Source: Aquatica leii (taxonomy: Eukaryota > Arthropoda > Insecta > Coleoptera > Lampyridae). Taken from it: 64,000 bases of DNA. The translations under genes and the position numbers were made by a program. The notes beneath the pieces are model-generated. The model was not told where the DNA came from. It was given only the letters and a program-made list of their open reading frames with translations, and made no database searches. The DNA is taken from the NCBI GenBank assembly GCA_035610365.1, contig CM069435.1, positions 14,559,123 to 14,623,122 of the forward strand. The letters run 5' to 3'. The stretch's first letter is position 1, and each line of letters starts with the position of its first letter. Positions 54,059 through 64,000 of the stretch are shown one piece after another.

Positions 54059-55795
54059 TTAATGGTAAAAGCCTTGTTGGGCGTAGAGGTCTTTGTTGCA
54101 CCAAATATTACCGGAAAGTGAATAAAATGCGGACTTATAAAAATTGACAACCGCCGACGAAAGGTGGGCGTGTCGAGGACAATTTTTATACTTGAAAAAT
54201 TTTAACCAATTTTTTAACTTAACAGCCTCATTCTGGAGATTTAAAAGCAGTCTCTTAAAGATAATTCTTTCAAACACTCTAAATAAAAATATTCTATACA
54301 AGAAACTGAGTTAAATAGACTAGTATTAAGCAGTTCTTTTACGATTTTGGCAGTAATCAAGTTGTAACCTGGAGCTGTTTTGAATTCAGTTTTGGATTTC
54401 CTTAGACTTAAAACGTTCAATTGATGGTTCAAGTTAATAAAGTGCCTCTGACGTTAGAAGAAGTTCTGAGGGATGTGGCTGAAACACACCCGTTAAATAT
54501 TCTACAAAAACATTGGCTTTGTCGATATTGCTTCTTGCCAAGTGCTTTGTAGTCTTGATAGACGCGAAAGCTTCCTTACATTTTTTAATCTTTTTTTTTA
54601 TCTCCAGAAGGAGTAGTCTGTAGCCTCTCTGTGGTTGAAAGTTTTAAAAATGTAATATATGCATTTTTGTGTTCATTAAGTAGTTTTGTCAGAGATTTTG
54701 TTCTACATCTTTGCCATTGCCTTCTAAGTCTAGGTTTTTGCTTTATTTGACGTTTGATTAATATGGGGCAATGATAGTTTGCTGATTATGTGCAGGGTTT
54801 TAGAGTGGCAGCCGAGCGTTTTTTATTTTATTTTTCATAGATGCATTTGGTGTGACTAAAACTGGAGAATGGTCAATTGACGATTCTAAACACGATTTCG
54901 CTGTAAGAAGGTTTTGAAAAACTCTTTTTGTGAAACAGAAATTAACAAGATCGGATTGTTGGCCGGTAGGTAGGTTTATTTCTAGGGAACTGTATAATTG
55001 ACGACTTTGGGTGTAATAAGTCTAAATCCCCATATTGCGTATTTGGCGTTATAGTCACCATCTGCCAGGAACCGACGTCCCAAAGTGTTAAAGAAGTTTA
55101 CATAGTGCTCTTGTTTCATTTTGTGTCTACGTGGAGAGTAAACTGCTGACATCGTCAATGGGCCCATTGGGTTCTCTATCGACACACTAGCTGTTTGTAG
55201 TTTTTACTGTGCTTGGTCATTTCGTAGTGTTCTATTATAATAGTTGTTCCACTTCTGCAGTGCCAACTGGATAGTTAAAATAAACAGAATAATAGCTTCT
55301 TTCAGTGAAGTGTGTTTCAGAAACCAATGAAATATCTATGCTGTGGTTGTTGATAAACATTTTCAGTTTCTCAATATATTGTGATAGATTATTAACATTC
55401 CATAAAATTAGGTGCAAGAATTTATCTGTTATTTAAGTTTAGAGAAGACTGTTGTTAAGAGATTTAACATGATGCCGATTTGTTCAAACAATCCTTTTGT
55501 CAATTTTTTTAGTTGATTGTTGATTTTGGTTTGAGATTGGTGTTTGAGCAGCATTGTAGAAGGATTGGGTTAGTTTAATAGTTACTTTTTTGGAGTTCTT
55601 TATATACACCCTTTATAGTTAAAAGAGTGGTTCTTCCGACATAGGATACATCTGACATCGTGTTCCCTGTGCATTTACATCTTGGTCTTAGATAGCAAAC
55701 TTTTTTGGTGTGCCCGTATCTTTGGCATCTTGCACATTGAGCAATTTCTCTTTTAAACCCATAGAGTTCAAACTTGGTAGAGAAGTTCATCTACT
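54059..55795 (-). pseudogene. Jockey-like LINE fragment 2 (Gag knuckle, endonuclease, start of RT)
   Basis: Minus strand. The end of ORF1 has knuckle residues (CARCQRYGHTKKVCY, CKCTGN) at 55740-55650. The ORF2 endonuclease shows HLILWNVNNLSQYIEKLKMF, DISLVSETHFTERSYY, GPLTMSAVYSPRRHKMK and FLADGDYNAKYAIWGFRL. Reverse transcriptase traces follow (KTEFKTAPGYNLITAKIVKE, FERIIFKRLL). It stops near 54059 before the palm. Many frameshifts. Gag and endonuclease motifs differ from the element at 19640-23640, so this is another subfamily. Confidence 0.8.
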
Positions 55796-55879
55796 CAAAG
55801 ATACTTAACGACTAAAATTTTAAAGAAAAGGAACAAAGATTAACACAATTTTTATTTAATAATGTATTGGTCGCTCTTA

Positions 55880-56640
55880 TTGGCTCACCACTCTCTTACT
55901 CTGTGACATAGATTCCCGCAGGTGAACAATTTTCTATTGAGTTATTGTATCTCAAACAACTTGCAATTCACGCCGGATATACGTTAAGTTCCTCAGTCTT
56001 CGACCGATGAAGTTCCACACGTGTTCAATAGGTGAAAGGTTGGGCTACCTGAATGGCCATGGTAAGAGATTAACAATAGCTACTTTAAATCAGTAAATAG
56101 AGTGTCTTGCTATGTGAAGACAAGCATTGCGCTGTTAGAAACGTGGGTTTCTAACTGCTGAAGAAATGGAGAATATGGGTTCTATTATCTTGTTAACATA
56201 TCGCCGGGTATTTATATTGCTTTGGATGAATACCAAAAGAAACCCCATATCATAATCTTTACAGTGTTTTGTACATGTCAACAGAAACTTGAACATTACG
56301 CCGTTCCTCCACATTTTTTTGACTCTTATACAGTCATCATGCATCCCCAAACCAAATCGAGACTCATCCCTAAAGACTATTCTACGCCATTCCACACTCC
56401 AGTGGAATCGCAACCTCCATCACTCCAAACGTTGATGTAGGTGTTGAGTCGTCAGTAGTAGCACAAAATGTGGCCGATAGGATTGCCATCCAAAACTTGA
56501 TTCGATGGTAAACTGTTCAAAGAGTTACAAGACAACCTTTATTACCTAACCAAACAATTAATCCTGCATCTCAATTGCTTGTTTTCGTCTCCCAGTTCTT
56601 TGTCTACACCAATTCTGACCTTCTCTAATCTAAACCTAAC
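55880..56640 (-). pseudogene. Tc1-like transposase fragment
   Basis: Minus strand: LTTQHLHQRLE then WSVEWRRIVFRDESRFGLGM (first Asp), a middle region (DYDMGFLLVF, INTRRYVNKIIEPIF), RNACLHIARHS where the second catalytic Asp should precede Asn-Ala (altered here), and NLSPIEHVWNFIGRRLRNL (Glu kept). Frame changes near 56135. Unrelated in sequence to the Tc1-type element at 15174. Confidence 0.8.
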
Positions 56641-56644
56641 TGTT

Positions 56645-57170
56645 CGGTTTTCGTGGTCTTAAATGTAGTTAGTACTTAAATTTGAATTACGTTGCCTACA
56701 GAATATAATCCAAAGAAATTAATTTTCTTTTTACACGTCCTCCTATTGGGATTTTATAAAAAAATAACGTTAAAGTATATATTTTCCTTTTTGTGATCTG
56801 TTATTTCTTTTTTTTTTTTGCTTTTGTTGGGATTACAGAAATTTCTGCTCCAGCACCAAATTTGAAATGGTACTAACATACTTTATTGTTTCTCTTATGT
56901 TTTGTGCTCTTGCCTTTGGATCTTGAGCGAGATCTTGGATACACGTAAAAGTTTGAATTAGATTAAAGTTTTTGAGAATTGTTTGTGAGATTAGAAATTT
57001 GATTTTCAAGACGTTTCATTTAATCTTTTGAGCTTGAGCTTGCACTTACAGCGCAAACATCATAAGTAGGTACATATATATATTTTATAATTTTATAATT
57101 TATAATTGAATTTATAAATTTATAATTTATAATTTTATTTGCAATATTAGTTATGGTATTGAATTTGGCA
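56645..57170. other. AT-rich stretch without recognised gene
   Basis: No gene. A TTTATAATTTATAATT-type simple repeat lies at 57085-57140. Confidence 0.5.
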
Positions 57171-57560
57171 TTACTTGCTGCAAAAATTTCCTCGAACACA
57201 GTTAGGCAGTCTTTGTAGAAACATTGTGCTTAAAAATTTATTAGCAATGTTTGTACTTATTAAGGAACGCATTTCTGGGGGCAATGTTGACTTCTTGTGT
57301 CCCAATTCCAGCTGGGTGAGTAATTTTTTTGTTTTTTTCTGTTCTGTTTCGGCAAACTCAGAAGTAAGTGTTTCCTTGAGATCTTTATAAGGGTTTGCAG
57401 TCATTGGTTTCATGATGAAATCTGAAATTTATTTTGCAGTTTTGCTATCCAAATTTCCGAGAACATTAGCCATGGTACTACAATCTGACTTGGTCAAAAT
57501 GAGCATTACTACTTCTTCTTTGATCACGTCGGAGTGAACAATTTTATGGCAAAAGATAAT
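57171..57560 (-). pseudogene. Gypsy Gag fragment
   Basis: Minus strand: VVMLILTKSDCSTMANVLGN, then KPMTANPYKDLKETLTSEFA, LTQLELGHKKSTLPPEMRSL and FLSTMFLQRLPNCVRGNF. The order (Y-x-L-K-x-x-L, L-x-x-L-E-L-G-x-x-K, L-x-x-M-x-x-L, L-W-L-Q-R-L-P) is the conserved Gag helix bundle of many animal Gypsy elements. Only about 130 codons remain. Confidence 0.7.
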
Positions 57561-57564
57561 TAAG

Positions 57565-58460
57565 GCTCAAGTTAAAGATTAGTATTAGCAGTGTTTTTTT
57601 AACTCAAAAATATACATATCCAAAGGTAACTATTTAAATATTTTAATTTTAACAAACTGCGATACTAGAAGAATTAGCTGATCTACCACAAAAGTATTAT
57701 ATCGAATGACGACATTGAATATATGTAAAAATCTATGATTTCCATATGGTTTTGTAATTTTGGTTTTATGCGATCATAAATTTAGTTTAATTTTGAATTA
57801 AAAAATGGAACGCTATTGTATCCATACAATCGTATTCAAATATTAGGAATCTTTTAAACATTATTAGCATATGTATATTTGGGCGCCCTTGGCCGCTTTT
57901 TGTATATTAAAATATAAAAATCATAACAAAATATTTCAATTTTAGTATTTATTGCATCACAACTTTTTATTCTTTAGTTTGTCTTAATTAGATTAAATAA
58001 ATGAATAAATAATGGTAACCTAATTACGAAGAAATCCTTCAGATTTTTATACGTTAGAAGATGTTATACGTAACATTGAAGATAATATTGAAGTCGATAT
58101 TAGTGATAAAAATGCAACAGTTAACAAACTGCAATTTAAAGATAAAAATCAATCAATATTTATGATAAGCTTAATAAACAGTAGATAATATACAATATAA
58201 CAATTGTAGAAAATTGTATTATTTGATAAATTGTATATTATTTTAAAATAAAATTTATGTTCTTTGAGTTTTTAAGTTCGACTTCAGTTTTATTCAAATT
58301 ATACTGGTAAGTTGTTTCAGTTTCAAATTAAATTAATTTTTTTTTAAAGCGGTAGCATTTACAACTTTTGTTCTTTACTTTTTTCTATTATATATTGTTT
58401 ATATAGCAAAACAAAAAACTCGACACTATAACAAATAAGTTAAAGTTGCTTGCAATAGAT
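57565..58460. other. No firm gene; short coding-like stretch and probable copia 3' LTR region
   Basis: 58029-58187 plus strand is open for about 52 codons (NPSDFYTLEDVIRNIEDNIE), acidic and coding-like, but unrecognised. The part from about 58200 to 58460, just after the copia stop codon on the minus strand, would hold its 3' LTR; a TATATAAACAATATATAAT-like promoter sits near 58395, but ends were not delimited. Confidence 0.3.
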
Positions 58461-58464
58461 GGCA

Positions 58465-59443
58465 TTACTTCCAAAACTCCTTAATCAACTTTAAACATAA
58501 ATTTTCAAAAAGAAATTCAAATAAAGCTTTAGTTAAAGTATCAGCAATTTGTTCTTTAGTATTAATGTTAATAAAATTCACAGTTTTGCCAATATGTTGA
58601 TTAATAAATTTTCTTCTGATTTCAATGTTTCTTTCTTCTTGTAACTTTTCCTTCTTCAATAAAATAAAAAACATCGTTAGCTGCTCAACTCTTTCATGAT
58701 TCTTCTTAAACAACGAACTTCTTGAATTCCACTTATTGCCGCTCAATACCGTGCTACCGCCGATGACAATGATGTTACTGATTGCTTCTGTGCTAACCAA
58801 ACAATAGGTCCTCCACAATCAATTAAAACAATACTTGTTGAAATCATATCTTCTTCCGTGTCACCATAATTTGAATCTGTGTATACTTCTAACTCTGATT
58901 TTCTTTTAAATATGTCAGAATCTTCTGTTCTCTTAAGATATATAAAAATTCGTTCAACCATTCTCCAATAAATTTTTAACTAAACTAAAATAGTTTACTG
59001 TAAAACTAATATTTAACCTTTATATAGTAAATAAATACAATAAACTTTCAACAGTTTTATGATACTGTGTATTATTTAAGGGTTTATCATTGATTTTCTT
59101 TTCTGTCAACAGAATATCAATTTCTTTTAAATGAATTTCCATTTTAAGATAAAATAATTTTCCATCTTGCGCACTAGTTGATTTCATCTTGACTTTTCCA
59201 CTCAAATCTGTTAATACCTTTTTTATCATTTCTTCATCTTGTCCTATTATAATACCATAATCCACAAATATTTCAATAATTCTTTTTTGTGGCATAGAAA
59301 ATACAGAAATCATCGTCAGTATCTTTGAAATCAAGTTCTTTAAAAACATTAGTAAAGATTAGATTCCCACACTCTGACGCTTGTTTTAGACATTAAAGAC
59401 TTTTTTTTAAATGACATACTTTTCCAAAGTTGTCATCAAAAAT
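58465..59443 (-). pseudogene. Copia reverse transcriptase C-terminal part and RNase H
   Basis: Minus strand: FDDNFGKVCHLKKSL, KTSVRVWESN, EIFVDYGIIIGQDEEMIKKV (YVDD box degenerate, VDYG), KMEIHLKEIDILLTEKKIN, then the RNase H region with IYLKRTEDSDIFK, LEVYTDSNYGDTEEDMIST, PIVWLAQKQSVTSLSSAVA and INTKEQIADTLTKAL to the stop at 58465. The D-x-N-Y/W-x-x-D and A-D-x-L-T-K-A/P-L motifs are typical copia. Several frameshifts. Confidence 0.85.
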
Positions 59444-60681
59444 AATAGTTTAAAAAAACTAAAAAAAACACGCTTTTATAAATAACCGAACTAAAAAGAA
59501 GAAAATAATTTATAATTACAAACAAAATTATTAAATTCAGAGCAATAATATATAATTATAAACAAAATCACTAAATTCAGAGTTAAAAGCGTGGGGTGCA
59601 TCCGGATACACGGTAGTCTTTCGCGCCAAGTATCTGTTATTTCTTTTTTTTTGTAATTAATTATATCAATCATTGTTTTAACATGTGTTCAGTTCGACTA
59701 TTGCTGTCAATTTGTCATTTGACTGATATACATAATACAGTCACTAAACACGACGTTTGAATACATACGTGACGAGATATTTTACAGCTGCACTGTTTTT
59801 GTTAAATCTAATAATTTTTTTTGTAAAGATCAGAGGTTTTAATTTTTTTATATTTTGTGTTCACAGAAATAAATTTATCATTGTTTGTAACAATAGTTTA
59901 ACGTGTACTTGGCGAGACATTATACAGTGAAACTGTTATTTGTAGGATTTTTCTATATTTTCTCTCCCCTTATTGATAGCTGCCTTTAGAATAATTGTAA
60001 CAATGATTATAGATGCACCCCACGCTTTTAACTCTGAATTTAGTGATATTATTGCTCTGAATTTAATAATTTTGTTTGTAATTATAAATTATTTTCTTCT
60101 TTTTAGTTCGGTTATTTATAAAAGCGTGTTTTTTTTAGTTTTTTTTAAATTTTCAATTTTTTAGTTCGGGTACCTATAAAAGCGTGTTTTTTCAATTTTC
60201 TAAGTTATCAGATATTTTCCGTATTTTTTAATTCGATTTATCAATAATCAATTTTTGCGGACATGTGATTATGAAATATCTTACGAACTAAAAACGTATT
60301 GGAAACAGTAGTTATCGACAGTAAGACCTTATTTCTCGAGGAGGGAACCTAAGAAACAGCTATCACATCCAAGGCAGGCAGCGGGCGCGCAAATTACCTG
60401 CTCCGACACGAAGTGGTAATAGTGAAATTCACTGGAACGATTTAAACGCGATAGGCTTTGTCGAGATGCTTTGTCACTCTCATGCAAAGGATCCTTAAAG
60501 AAATCAATTAATCCTGACGATCCTAATTAGGATAATAAAAACTTTTTAATGAATTATTGCATTGTCATCGGTCCGTGAAACGCATCCAAAGTTTCAAGTT
60601 AATCAAACACCTTGAAACCGCTGAAAATTAAGCTCAAAGATTCCGTTACATACATACATCCCGAACTAATAAAAGCGTGTT
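59444..60681. mobile_element. 1238-bp insert in copia with 6-bp duplication, inverted arms and rRNA-derived segment
   Basis: AAAAAT at 59438-59443 recurs at 60682-60687; keeping one copy joins copia as MMQPIFDDNFGK in frame. Inside are inverted arms of about 145 bp (59451-59605 and 60012-60150), identical apart from a 20-odd-bp gap, each carrying TATAAAAGCGTG. The centre (59610-60010) has a diverged tandem repeat of about 110 bp (CGTGACGAGATATTTTACAG near 59770 and a similar stretch near 59900). After the second arm, another TATAAAAGCGTG copy (60174) and 18S-like sequence follow, and the insert ends with ATAAAAGCGTGTTA. Class unknown. Confidence 0.75.
60338..60425 (+). pseudogene. 18S rRNA-derived fragment
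   Basis: GAGGGAACCTAAGAAACAGC, CACATCCAAGGCAGGCAG and GCGCGCAAATTACC match, in order and spacing, the highly conserved eukaryotic 18S segment that reads GAGGGAGCCTGAGAAACGGC, CACATCCAAGGAAGGCAG, GCGCGCAAATTACC. By eye about 80 percent identity over 88 bp. A weaker continuation (ATCCTTAAAGAAATCAATTA at about 60490, compare ATCCTTTAACGAGGATCAAT) suggests homology up to about 60512. It is too short and diverged to be functional rRNA. Confidence 0.75.
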
Positions 60682-61112
60682 AAAAATTGGCTGCATCATA
60701 AATATATTTTCTAATAATTTTCCATTCAGAAAAGCTGTATTAATATCAAAAATAAAAATCTTCCATCTTTTATTTGCCACTTTGAGCATTGTGGAGCAAA
60801 AGTTTCAGTATAGTCAATTTGTGGCTTTTCATCAAAATCTCGATCCACAATTTTTGCATTTAATCTACCATCTACTTTTTCACGTAGCATCCATTTTCTT
60901 CCTTTTTGTAAATCTACAAATTTTCATGTTTTCATATATTTTAGAACATCCGTCTTGATCATTCAAAGCATCTTTGATTAAAATATCATCAACTGTACCT
61001 ATCATTACATAATTACCATATTTAAGAAATAAATTTATATTTTTTCGATTTTGTAGGTTATATATTGGTGTTTTAGTTTCTGATTCTAGTTAATTCGCAG
61101 TTTTTATAATAT
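60682..61112 (-). pseudogene. Copia reverse transcriptase, N-terminal segment
   Basis: Minus strand: PIYNLQNRKNINLFLKYGNY, DDILIKDALNDQDGC, then across shifted frames KWMLREK-like residues, VDGRLNAKIVDRDFDEKPQI (canonical K-I-V-x-R-x-F-x-Q-K-P) and DINTAFLNGKLLENIF (first RT Asp), MMQPI. Stops at 60682, where the insert begins; continues at 59443 with FDDNFGKVCHLKKSL. Confidence 0.85.
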
Positions 61113-62966
61113 CCCGTACAGGAAACCCCAGAGTTAGACAACGGGGCCAGATCTGGGCCAGTACTGGGAAACCTAAGTTTAGCGTACCTGTATTGGCCCA
61201 GACTTGGCCCAGGATTGGGTGGGTCAGCCTCGGCCATTCCATGAGGACCCAAGCTTAGGCCTAGACTGGTTAACCCAGCTTCGGCCATGCAAATTATTAG
61301 CCAAGCTTGGCCCAAGCTTGGATAACCCATTCTTGGCTATTCTATGAAAATCCAAGTTTGGCCCAAGCCTGGATAACCTAGCCTTGGCCATTCCATGGAG
61401 ACCCAAGCTTGGTCCTACACTGGTTGACCCATCCTCGGCCATGCTAATGCTTACCCAAGCTTGGCCCAAGCTTCCATAACCCATCCTTGGCTATTCCATG
61501 GAAACCCAAGCTTAGGCCAAGACTGGTTGACCCAGCTTCGGCCATGCAAATTATTAGCCAAGCTTAGCCCAAGCTTGTATAACCCATCCTTGGCCATTCC
61601 ATGAGAATCCAAATTTGGCCCAAGCCTGGATAACCCAGCCTTGGCCATTCCATGGGGACCCAAGCTTGGTCCTACACTGGTTGACCCATCCTCGGCCATG
61701 TCAATTCTTACCCAAGCTTGGCCCAAGCTTGCATAACCCATCCTTGGCTATTCCATGGAAACCCAAGTTTGAGCCAGGACTGGTTGACCCAGCTTCGGCC
61801 ATGCAAATTATTAGCCAAGCTTGGCCCAAGCTTGTATAACCCATCCTTAGCCATTCCATGAGAATCCAAGTTTGGCCCAAGCCTGGATAACCCAGCCTTC
61901 CTATTCCATAGGGATCCAAGCTTAGTTCAAGACTGGTTGACCCAGCCTTGGCTAAGGCTGGATTATCTAAGAAAATAGCAATAATAATTTTTTTCAATGT
62001 TAAAAATTTTAAAAAATTGGTTAATAAGTTGAGTTATGATAATATCGAAAGTGTAGAATTGAAACTTGAGCCGTTCGGTTACGTATGGCGAGATTCGGGT
62101 ATTTTCGTTTAGCCCAGCCGCCATCCTTGTTCACATCATCTGTTAGTTAAATGTAAGATTTTTTTCATTGCTAGAGTAGTAAAGGTGATGAATCAAATCT
62201 CCGAGTTTCAGTTATACAGTCATTGAATGTTAGTACTTTTTAACTAGAAGGAAAAAACCTTCAAATATAATTTCTTCTGTTTACTCCGCAATTATCACGA
62301 GGAGACGCTACTAAAAGTAATTATGTCTGATTCTTACTTTAAAGTTTAAAGATGGCGTGCGTTAAATAAACCAAAAAAGTTTTGAATAAAAAAACTAATT
62401 TAGATGTTAACCGGCAAAGTTTAAATAATCAAAGTGTAAAGATCAGCTGTGTGAGGACCCTAGTGATACAGAAAACCAAAAAATATCAAACAAAAGGTGC
62501 CAAAATAAGTTGAACTTGAATGTGAACTAGTGATAGAGAATAATAACTGTACTAGCTAAATGTTAATATAATTTAAAACGAAATCTAAATAGTAATTAAA
62601 AAACTTTATGTAATTTAAATAGTACATAATACAAGTAATAACAATAAAGTGTAAATACGTTCATACAATTATTTATTCCATTGTTTTATTAATGCTTAAT
62701 TCTTGGCATTTAATTTTGAGCTAGTTTTAGCAATTAAGCGTGGCCCAGTACTGGCAACTAAGCATGGCCCAGGTCTGGCAACTGAGCATGGCCCAGGTCT
62801 GGCAACTGAGCATGGCCCAGGCCTAGCGACCAGGACTGGGCCATGATTATCATTTCAGACTTTTTTCAAAGCTGGCCCAAGCCTGGCATATAGGCTTGGC
62901 TCAGGCTTGTACAGACTTGGGCCAAGCCTGGACCAAGCCTGGGCCTATGGTACTTTACTCTATGGG
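61113..62966 (-). mobile_element. Minisatellite-bearing TIR element, copy 2 (1854 bp, inverted)
   Basis: Inverted copy of 9212-10951, inserted in copia. Ends CCCGTACAGGAAACCCCAG (61113) and CCCATAGAGTAAAGTACC read inward from 62966. The unique middle (about 61975-62720) is nearly identical to copy 1 inverted. The monomer array (61200-61960) is about 110 bp longer, consistent with about two extra monomers. Flanks (GACTA and ATATT on the minus strand) show no convincing duplication. Confidence 0.85.
61200..61960. repeat. Minisatellite array in copy 2
   Basis: Same 46-57-bp monomers as at 10208-10880, reverse orientation (CCAAGCTTGGCCCAAGCTTG, CTGGTTGACCCAGC, CCTTGGCCATTCCATG). About 13-14 monomers by eye. 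Confidence 0.9.
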
Positions 62967-63600
62967 TAGTCTTTAAGACTTTTATCATCTTTTTATATCA
63001 GACTCAGACACTAAATTATTTTATCATCAGTCTTTAAATTTAATTTCCATGTAACTGTCTTCTGAAGCAATTTTTGTTTTAAAAATGACATTGCACAATA
63101 CGTGTTTTTTATTATGTAAATAAACTCTATAAATATGTTCTTTCAAATCATAACAAAAAAAATGATTTTCATGTTTTTTTTAGTAAGTTTCTGATGTTGA
63201 TGATCATGTATCAGCATGTACCATTCGTATCCAAAACTTCTCAAAGATTTTAAATTTACTCTTTAACCAAACCACAAACCTGCAGATGATTTGTCAACAA
63301 CATTACTAGTTCCAGGCTGATTTATTGCAAAAACCAAATACTTTAAAGTTTCAGCAATGATGGAACAAGATCATTGGCATAAATTTCTGATCGCGATGCT
63401 TTTACCATTGTACGCATTTTATTTCGATTTTTTTACTTTGTGGAGATGTGTAATTTTCTGATCTGTCATCGAATATTTCCAGTTTTTCGAAAATGTTCCT
63501 GCGTCTGAGATTTTTAGTTTTTGTTCCATTATCTGACATCAAAACTTTTACACTGATTTTCCCATACAATCAGAATTTCTTTTTTAGAAAATGTTTTTCT
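62967..63600 (-). pseudogene. Copia integrase segment
   Basis: Minus strand: KVLMSDNGTK (second catalytic Asp), RTMVKASRSEIYANDLVP, TLKYLVFAINQPGTSNVV, LRSFGYEWYMLIHDHQ and DLKEHIYRVYLHNKKH. Many frame changes. Ends at the minisatellite element. Confidence 0.75.
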
Positions 63601-64000
63601 ACCCATGAATATAATGTAGGTTGTTTTTATTCAAAACATCTTCTAAAATGTAATAAATTAATTTTTATTTAATAAATAAATATCTGATTATTTTTAATTT
63701 TTATTGACGTGAATGTCTTTTAAAAGACTAACGTTTTTGAAATTCAGATAAACTTGTCAAATTTTTGACTTTTGGTATATTAATTCCGATTTTCGACTCA
63801 AGGTCACAGTTCACGACATAATGAAATGCCTCTACAAAAGGTTTGGTATTGCCTTTTGCAATTGCATTATTTTGTTTCTTTAGACATTTGTTGGCTGTCC
63901 TTTTTTCTGACAGTTATTAGTCATAAGTTCTCTTACAGTATTTAAAATATTCAGCAAAAGGTTTATTCACAGATTCACGATTTAGACTGACTATTACTTT
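63601..64000 (-). other. Unassigned coding-like stretch at window end
   Basis: Minus-strand traces such as NAIAKGNTKPFVEAFHYVVN and LESKIGINIPKVKNLTSLSE look coding but I cannot place them; they do not read like copia pre-integrase. The stretch is cut by the window edge. Confidence 0.3.

Larger units (their letters stand above)
58465..63600 (-). mobile_element. Ty1/copia element, minus strand, with two nested insertions
   Basis: Three coding segments belong to one Pol: 63600-62967 (integrase), 61112-60682 (integrase-RT link and RT start) and 59443-58465 (RT and RNase H). They are separated by the minisatellite element (61113-62966) and by a 1238-bp insert (59444-60681). Order and strand agree throughout, so it is a single element broken in place. 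Confidence 0.85.

Noticed and set aside
63601..64000. Extension of copia integrase to the window end
   Set aside because: Translated residues do not match the expected pre-integrase zinc motif or first catalytic Asp region.

Overview
The window looks like a repeat-rich animal genome, most probably an insect (perhaps a beetle, but I cannot fix the order). It is AT-rich, has spliced genes with short introns, and contains the 3' end of a paired-like homeobox gene. It also holds insect-typical mixtures of Jockey, R1, Penelope, Ty3/Gypsy, Ty1/copia, BEL/Pao, Tc1/mariner, hAT, pogo, CACTA-like and Sola-like elements. There are no operons, no bacterial features and no CRISPR array. Nearly every coding stretch belongs to a mobile element, and nearly all are broken by stops, frameshifts or deletions.

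Layout: 1-2830 holds hAT, copia and Gypsy scraps. 5115-11580 is a LINE carrying two DNA-element insertions: a Sola-like transposon (5941-8994) and a minisatellite-bearing terminal-inverted-repeat element (9212-10951). 11605-13447 is a candidate solo LTR with an ACTT target duplication. 13924-14367 is the only recognisable cellular gene (end of a homeodomain, then a C-terminal exon). 15174-18257 is a Tc1-type transposon with long inverted ends. 18530-23640 has hAT relics and a nearly complete Jockey element; a 156-bp MITE follows at 23730-23885. 24125-27512 is a hAT transposase split by a complete 2.6-kb CACTA-like transposon. 28960-36610 has pogo, hAT, Penelope and BEL/Pao with env-like remains. 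38760-40420 is a second Penelope copy. 41390-46530 is a Gypsy element on the minus strand. 47746-57560 holds R1, mariner, Penelope, Jockey, Tc1 and Gypsy gag fragments. 58465 to about 63600 is a minus-strand copia element interrupted by an insertion containing an 18S rRNA-derived segment (59444-60681) and by a second copy of the minisatellite element (61113-62966).

The main result is the nesting. At three independent sites (LINE/Sola-like, hAT/CACTA-like, copia/18S-bearing insert), removing the insert plus one copy of the target duplication rejoins the interrupted reading frame, which fixes the element ends to the base. The LINE/minisatellite-element site also rejoins in frame, but its duplication is ambiguous. 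The best candidates for something undescribed are the minisatellite-bearing element, whose ends resemble those of the Sola-like transposon, and the insert carrying 18S rRNA sequence. All family names come from recognising protein motifs by eye; no database search was run.
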